DNA of 16,602 nt. It comes from Bacillus massilioanorexius (GTDB lineage: Bacteria > Bacillota > Bacilli > Bacillales > DSM-1321). Below the pieces are notes generated by a model, which saw nothing but the letters and a program-made list of their open reading frames with translations, was not told the origin of the DNA and did no database searches. Below, piece by piece: positions 13,027 through 16,602 of this stretch; position 1 is the stretch's first letter, and every line of letters starts with the position of its first letter. The position numbers and the translations under genes are program-made. The stretch spans positions 1-16,602 of the forward strand of contig NZ_CABKRX010000098.1 in NCBI RefSeq assembly GCF_902374955.1. Reading direction: 5' to 3'.

Positions 13027-14178
13027 GTGGCGACAGAAGTAATAATGCCAAAGTTGGGGATGGCGATGAAGGAAGGCTCTGTTTCTGAATGGGTGAAAAA
13101 AGTAGGGGATGTTGTAGGAAAAGGAGATTTAATCGCAAGTATTAATTCAGAAAAAATAGAAATGGATCTAGAGTCACCTGTAGATGGAACGATTATAGAA
13201 ATTGCTGTTTCTGAGGGTGTAGGTGTTGCTCCAGGTACAATTATTTGTTACATCGGTAGGGCAGATGAGCGAATACAATCAAAGGTGGATGGGGTAGTGG
13301 AAAAGGTAAAACCATTGAAAGATCGAGTGAAGATTTCACCTGTCGCTAAGAAGATGGCGGAAGTGGCTAACGTTGATATTCATACCATTGAGGGTACTGG
13401 TCCAGGAGGTAGAATTACGAAAGAAGATGTCGAGAAAGCTATAGATGGTGCTCAAGTTGTTCCTGTTTCCATTGTTCACGAAGAAAAGGTACCTACATCA
13501 CGTCAAGTAACAGGAATGAGGAAGGTCATCGCGAAAAGAATGCAGGAAAGCTTACAAAACAGTGCACAACTGACGATGAATATGAAAGTCGATGTAACAG
13601 AATTATTATCGTTCCAAAAGCAAACAGAACAATCGATTCAAGCACAGTATAACTTAAAGTTATCTCTAAATGATTTTATATCGAGAGCGGTGGTTTTAGC
13701 TCTTCAAGAACATAAAGCAATGAATAGTGCCTATTTGGATGAGGCAATTTTTGAGTATGACAAAATACATCTTGGTATAGCAGTTGCTCTAGATAATGGA
13801 TTAGTCGTTCCGGTCATCATGGATGCCCAAGAGCTGTCAATTCTTCCTTTAGCGAAGCAAATAAAGGAAAAAGCAAGGTTAGCCAGAGAAGGAAGACTTA
13901 GTCATGAAGAAATGACTGGTTCAACTTTTACGATAAGTAATCTTGGAGGTTTTGGTATTGAACACTTTACACCCATTATTAATCCTCCAGAAGCTGGCAT
14001 TTTGGGAGTAGGTGCTGTTATGGATACACCTCTATTTGTGGGAGAAGAGGTTCAAAAAAGAAGCCTACTTCCTCTTAGTCTAACTTTTGATCATCGGGTG
14101 TTAGACGGAGCGCCAGCAGCAACCTTCTTACAAAGTGTGAAACGATATTTAGAAGAACCCATTAAGTTGTTATTATAG
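13027..14178 (+). CDS. acoC: Acetoin dehydrogenase E2 component (dihydrolipoamide acetyltransferase)
   Basis: A protein of 383 residues with three parts. A lipoyl domain (about 1-78) has the lipoylated lysine in NSEKIEMD (Lys43). An E3/E1-binding domain (about 101-138) contains ISPVAKKMAE and GTGPGGRITKEDV. A catalytic acyltransferase domain (about 158-383) carries the active-site motif DHRVLDG (His356, Asp360). It accepts the acetyl group from E1 and transfers it to CoA, forming the core of the complex. The start is GTG 13027 after AGGGAGTG (13014-13021), 16 bases after acoB. The frame extends upstream into acoB, but that part is not conserved-looking. The size is close to B. subtilis AcoC (about 398). 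Confidence 0.9.
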   Translation: MATEVIMPKLGMAMKEGSVSEWVKKVGDVVGKGDLIASINSEKIEMDLESPVDGTIIEIAVSEGVGVAPGTIICYIGRADERIQSKVDGVVEKVKPLKDRVKISPVAKKMAEVANVDIHTIEGTGPGGRITKEDVEKAIDGAQVVPVSIVHEEKVPTSRQVTGMRKVIAKRMQESLQNSAQLTMNMKVDVTELLSFQKQTEQSIQAQYNLKLSLNDFISRAVVLALQEHKAMNSAYLDEAIFEYDKIHLGIAVALDNGLVVPVIMDAQELSILPLAKQIKEKARLAREGRLSHEEMTGSTFTISNLGGFGIEHFTPIINPPEAGILGVGAVMDTPLFVGEEVQKRSLLPLSLTFDHRVLDGAPAATFLQSVKRYLEEPIKLLL

Positions 14179-14192
14179 AAGGAAGGTGAGCC

Positions 14193-15554
14193 ATGTCTAC
14201 AATAGCAATAATTGGAGGAGGTCCAGCAGGTTATGTAGCAGCTATTATAGCTGCCCAACAGGGTAATAAGGTAATACTTATTGAACAGGATTCTCTTGGG
14301 GGAACTTGCTTAAATGAAGGATGTATGCCAACAAAATCGCTTTTGCAAAGTGCTGAAATGATTCATCAAGTAAAGCATGCAAATGATTTTGGTATAAAGG
14401 TTAATGATTTAGTAATCAATTGGAATCAAGTTCAGAATCGAAAGAATGACATTGTGGCCTCACTTGTACAAGGTATTCGGTATTTAATGAGAAAAAATAA
14501 GATTACGATAATAGAGGGAAAAGCAGTCTTTCAATCACCTACATACTTAACAGTAGATGGTGAGACAATTCATGCAGATAAAATCATTATCGCAACAGGT
14601 TCTGAGGCTGTTGAATTACCGTTTGCTCCATTTGATAGAGAGTGGATTATCGATAGTCGTCAGGCGATGTCTTTGTCTACGATTCCTGAATCATTAATCA
14701 TTGTTGGCGGTGGAGTAATAGGCTGTGAGTTTGCTAGTATTTATAGTGCAATGGGAACGAAAGTAACTATTATTGAAATGGCAGATCAATTACTACCAGG
14801 AGAAGATTCTGAGGTCGCGTTGATTTTACAAAAAGAATTAATAAAGCAAGGAGTAACGCTGTTTTTAGGAGCAAGTGTGAAAGAAGTAGATTCTACTAAT
14901 AAAAAGGTATTTTTTCAAGAAGGTCAGGAGATGTTAGAGTGTCAATCAGAGTATCTTCTAGTTTCAATAGGTAGAAAACCAAGAGTAACAAAATTAGGTT
15001 TAGAACAAATCGGGATAGAAATGACGAAACAAGGCATTATAGTCAATGAAAAAATGCAAACGAATGTTTCGAATATCTATGCCTGTGGAGATGTAATAGG
15101 TGGATTTCAATTGGCTCATGTTGCTATGCATGAAGGAAAAGTTGCCGCACTTCATGCTAGTGGGAATATGACAAGCGTAAATGAGAGAGTGGTCCCAAGA
15201 TGCATATACACAAATCCAGAGATTGCAAGTGTTGGATTAACAGAAAAGCAAGCTAGAACTGTATATCAAAGTGTTTTAGTTGGGGAATGCCCATTTTCTA
15301 TGAATGGAAAATCTCTCATTCTTAATAATAGAAATGGAAAAGTGAAAGTACTAGTTGAGCCAGAATATGGAGAAATTATTGGCCTGACGATTGTAGGACC
15401 ACATGCAACCGAATTAATTGGTCAAGGTGCATTGATGATACATGGTGAAATGACAGTAGATTCATTAGAAGACTTCATTTCTGCTCATCCGACTTTGTCA
15501 GAAGCCATCCATGAAGCAATACTTCAGGCAAAAGGTCGAGCAATTCATATGTAA
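14193..15554 (+). CDS. acoL: Dihydrolipoamide dehydrogenase (E3) of the acetoin dehydrogenase complex
   Basis: A protein of 453 residues of the class I flavin disulfide oxidoreductases. The FAD motif IIGGGPAGYVAA is at the N terminus, and the redox disulfide is in GGTCLNEGCMPTK (Cys39, Cys44). The NAD-binding motif is VGGGVIGCEFASIY, the second FAD site is NIYACGDVIGG, and the catalytic His-Glu pair is in AHPTLSEAIHE (His432, Glu437). It reoxidises the E2 dihydrolipoamide and makes NADH. The ATG follows GAAGGAAGGTGAG, 14 bases after acoC. As the last gene of the operon it is assigned to the acetoin complex rather than to PDH; the motifs alone would not separate AcoL from PdhD. Confidence 0.9.
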   Translation: MSTIAIIGGGPAGYVAAIIAAQQGNKVILIEQDSLGGTCLNEGCMPTKSLLQSAEMIHQVKHANDFGIKVNDLVINWNQVQNRKNDIVASLVQGIRYLMRKNKITIIEGKAVFQSPTYLTVDGETIHADKIIIATGSEAVELPFAPFDREWIIDSRQAMSLSTIPESLIIVGGGVIGCEFASIYSAMGTKVTIIEMADQLLPGEDSEVALILQKELIKQGVTLFLGASVKEVDSTNKKVFFQEGQEMLECQSEYLLVSIGRKPRVTKLGLEQIGIEMTKQGIIVNEKMQTNVSNIYACGDVIGGFQLAHVAMHEGKVAALHASGNMTSVNERVVPRCIYTNPEIASVGLTEKQARTVYQSVLVGECPFSMNGKSLILNNRNGKVKVLVEPEYGEIIGLTIVGPHATELIGQGALMIHGEMTVDSLEDFISAHPTLSEAIHEAILQAKGRAIHM

Positions 15555-15562
15555 AAATAGGG

Positions 15563-15596
15563 AAGACTGAGCCAGTGAATGGACTCGGTCTTTTTT
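15563..15596 (+). terminator. Terminator of the aco operon
   Basis: AAGACTGAG (15563-15571) pairs with CTCGGTCTT (15584-15592) with one G-T wobble; two more C-G pairs are possible with a bulge. A run of six T (15591-15596) follows. It starts eight bases after the acoL stop. Confidence 0.85.
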
Positions 15597-16021
15597 AATG
15601 GGAAAATTGAATTCGTAGAATAGAAGAAAGATCGAAATCGAACTCTCTGTAATTCCAGTTGAGTTAAAGGATTTTTTAAAACTTTTTCCGTATTATCACT
15701 GTTTTGAACAAATTGTTTGGAGTGATGATGATAAATAATTGTTCCAGACAAGTTCTTTACTTCTATAAGGAAAAATGAAACTTTAACAAAGTAGGAGCGT
15801 TTTAATTTGAAAGTAATAATTATGTTTAGGAGATTGCATTCTTTTATCATGAAGAATAAGATAATCTTCGATGGATTTTTCACCTTTCTTTTACAATCAA
15901 ACCCTTTACCTCGATTTATATACTTTTTAAATCATTTCAATAGAAAAAAGTCTTTCCCTAGTTTATATTATGAATTTTTCTTGTATAATCGGGTATGTGT
16001 ATTTTAGGAGGGATTGAATTT
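15597..16021. other. Intergenic region after acoL with possible decayed coding sequence
   Basis: No convincing gene is seen. At 15619-15738 a 39-codon frame with protein-like content (IEIELSVIPVELKDFLKLFP) ends in TAA but has no start. At 15807-16007 a frame of 66 codons starts with TTG behind AGGAG (15793-15797), but its phenylalanine-rich composition looks random and it overlaps the promoter of the next gene. No acoR-type activator gene is found here. Confidence 0.5.
15984..15989 (+). promoter_or_regulatory. Probable -10 box of the terminal lipoprotein gene
   Basis: A perfect TATAAT lies 32 bases before the ATG at 16022. The -35 region (TTTATA at 15962-15967, 16-base spacing) is weak. Confidence 0.4.
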
Positions 16022-16602
16022 ATGAAAAAGTGTATGTATTTATTATTATCATTAGTTATTGTATTATTAACAGCTTGTTCTTCTGATGATAAGGATGAAA
16101 AGGCTGAAAAAGGTGACAAATTAGCAGTTGATAAAGGATTATTAAATGTAGAAATCACTATACCAGCTTCTTTTTTTGAGGGACAAGATTTGGATACTGT
16201 TATAGCTGATGCAAAAAAAGATGGCGTTAGTGAGGTAACTAAAAATGATGATGGTTCACTGACATATAAAATGAGTAAATCTAAGCATAAAGAGTTGATG
16301 AAAGAACTTAAAACAAACATCCAAAAAACAATTGACGAAACCAAAAATGGTGAGGATTTTCCTTCAATTAAAGATATTAAGGCTAATAAATCCTATTCGG
16401 AATTTACTTTAGAAGTAGATCAATCAGCCTTTGAAAATAGTATGGATGGATTTGCTACGTTAACTTTAGCGATGTCAGGAATGTTTTATCAGTTGTTCGA
16501 TGGAGTAGATTCTGATGATTATAAAGTGACTATCACTTTAAAAGATCAAGCTACGCAAAAAGTATTTAATGAAATTGTTTATCCAGATGCTTTAAATGAA
16601 AA
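16022..16602 (+). CDS. Putative lipoprotein, cut by the window end
   Basis: At least 193 codons are present and the 3' end is missing. The N terminus is a lipoprotein signal: KK, a hydrophobic stretch, then the lipobox LLTAC with Cys19, followed by the flexible acidic linker SSDDKDEKAEKGDK. The mature part alternates charged helices (SKSKHKELMKELKTNIQKTI) with strands such as YSEFTLEVDQ and DYKVTITLKDQ. I recognise no domain or function; related small lipoproteins of unknown role occur in Bacillus. The ATG follows AGGAGGG (16006-16012), and a TATAAT box lies upstream. It should be exposed on the outer face of the cytoplasmic membrane. Confidence 0.75.
   Translation, partial: MKKCMYLLLSLVIVLLTACSSDDKDEKAEKGDKLAVDKGLLNVEITIPASFFEGQDLDTVIADAKKDGVSEVTKNDDGSLTYKMSKSKHKELMKELKTNIQKTIDETKNGEDFPSIKDIKANKSYSEFTLEVDQSAFENSMDGFATLTLAMSGMFYQLFDGVDSDDYKVTITLKDQATQKVFNEIVYPDALNE

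Noticed and set aside
12575..13138. Minus-strand open frames opposite acoB and the acoB-acoC junction
   Set aside because: They are shadows of conserved coding sequence, without ribosome-binding sites or family likeness.
10970..15554. Pyruvate dehydrogenase complex operon
   Set aside because: The E1 and E2 sequences and the sigma-54 promoter fit acetoin dehydrogenase better; pdh operons in Bacillus use housekeeping promoters.
15545..15883. Minus-strand open frame of 112 codons after acoL
   Set aside because: It reads through the aco terminator and overlaps the acoL stop; composition is rich in Phe, Ile and Ser and no start signal is seen.
15807..16007. Plus-strand open frame of 66 codons with a TTG start and AGGAG upstream
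   Set aside because: Despite the start signal, the translation is Phe-rich and random-looking, and it overlaps the promoter of the lipoprotein gene.
15958..16344. Minus-strand open frame of 128 codons
   Set aside because: It is opposite the lipoprotein gene, which has a clear signal peptide, lipobox and ribosome-binding site.

Overview
The window looks like a chromosomal segment of an endospore-forming member of the Bacillaceae. The DNA is AT-rich, ribosome-binding sites are strong (AGGAGG type), several genes appear to start at TTG or GTG, and there is a complete ger-type nutrient germinant receptor operon. A decayed copy of a GC-rich intergenic repeat common in Bacillaceae lies at about 8721-8803. 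I cannot fix the genus. No tRNA, rRNA, CRISPR array, transposase or prophage gene was seen.

Layout. (1) 1-661: a perfect hairpin, a short possible gene remnant, and an AT-rich region with four TAAATGGT repeats ahead of a sigma-factor operon. (2) 662-1774: an alternative sigma factor of the SigO (YvrI) type, a YvrJ-family small membrane protein and an RsoA-like region-2 partner. The genes overlap and end at a strong terminator. (3) 1909-3403: a lipoprotein gene and a PhzF-family isomerase gene, ended by a probably bidirectional terminator. (4) 3443-4283, minus strand: a short XRE regulator and a four-span membrane protein, with a good promoter and a dyad just upstream of it. (5) 4360-8143, minus strand: a germinant receptor operon in the order A-C-B (as in gerK), whose C subunit lacks the expected lipobox cysteine. 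(6) 8241-8631, minus strand: a SnoaL/NTF2-like protein. (7) 8898-9653: an HAD phosphatase gene with promoter and terminator. (8) 9704-10418, minus strand: a single-domain cupin with a tyrosine-rich tail and a sigma-K-like promoter overlapping an inverted repeat. (9) 10515-10803: an unrecognised 78-residue protein with its own terminator. (10) 10812-15596: the acetoin dehydrogenase operon acoA-acoB-acoC-acoL behind a convincing sigma-54 promoter and an upstream dyad. (11) 15597-16602: non-coding or decayed DNA, then the start of a lipoprotein gene cut by the window end.

How the parts work together. The aco genes encode the E1 alpha, E1 beta, E2 and E3 subunits of one enzyme complex that cleaves acetoin to acetyl-CoA and acetaldehyde. 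The sigma-54 promoter implies an enhancer-binding activator of the AcoR type, which is not in view. The ger operon should encode one inner-membrane receptor of the dormant spore. The sigma/RsoA pair probably forms a two-part sigma factor, and the TAAATGGT cluster is a candidate control region for it. No single obviously new multi-gene system stands out. The most unusual points are the sigma/YvrJ/RsoA operon with its repeat cluster, the cysteine-less GerC-type subunit, and the cupin promoter arrangement.
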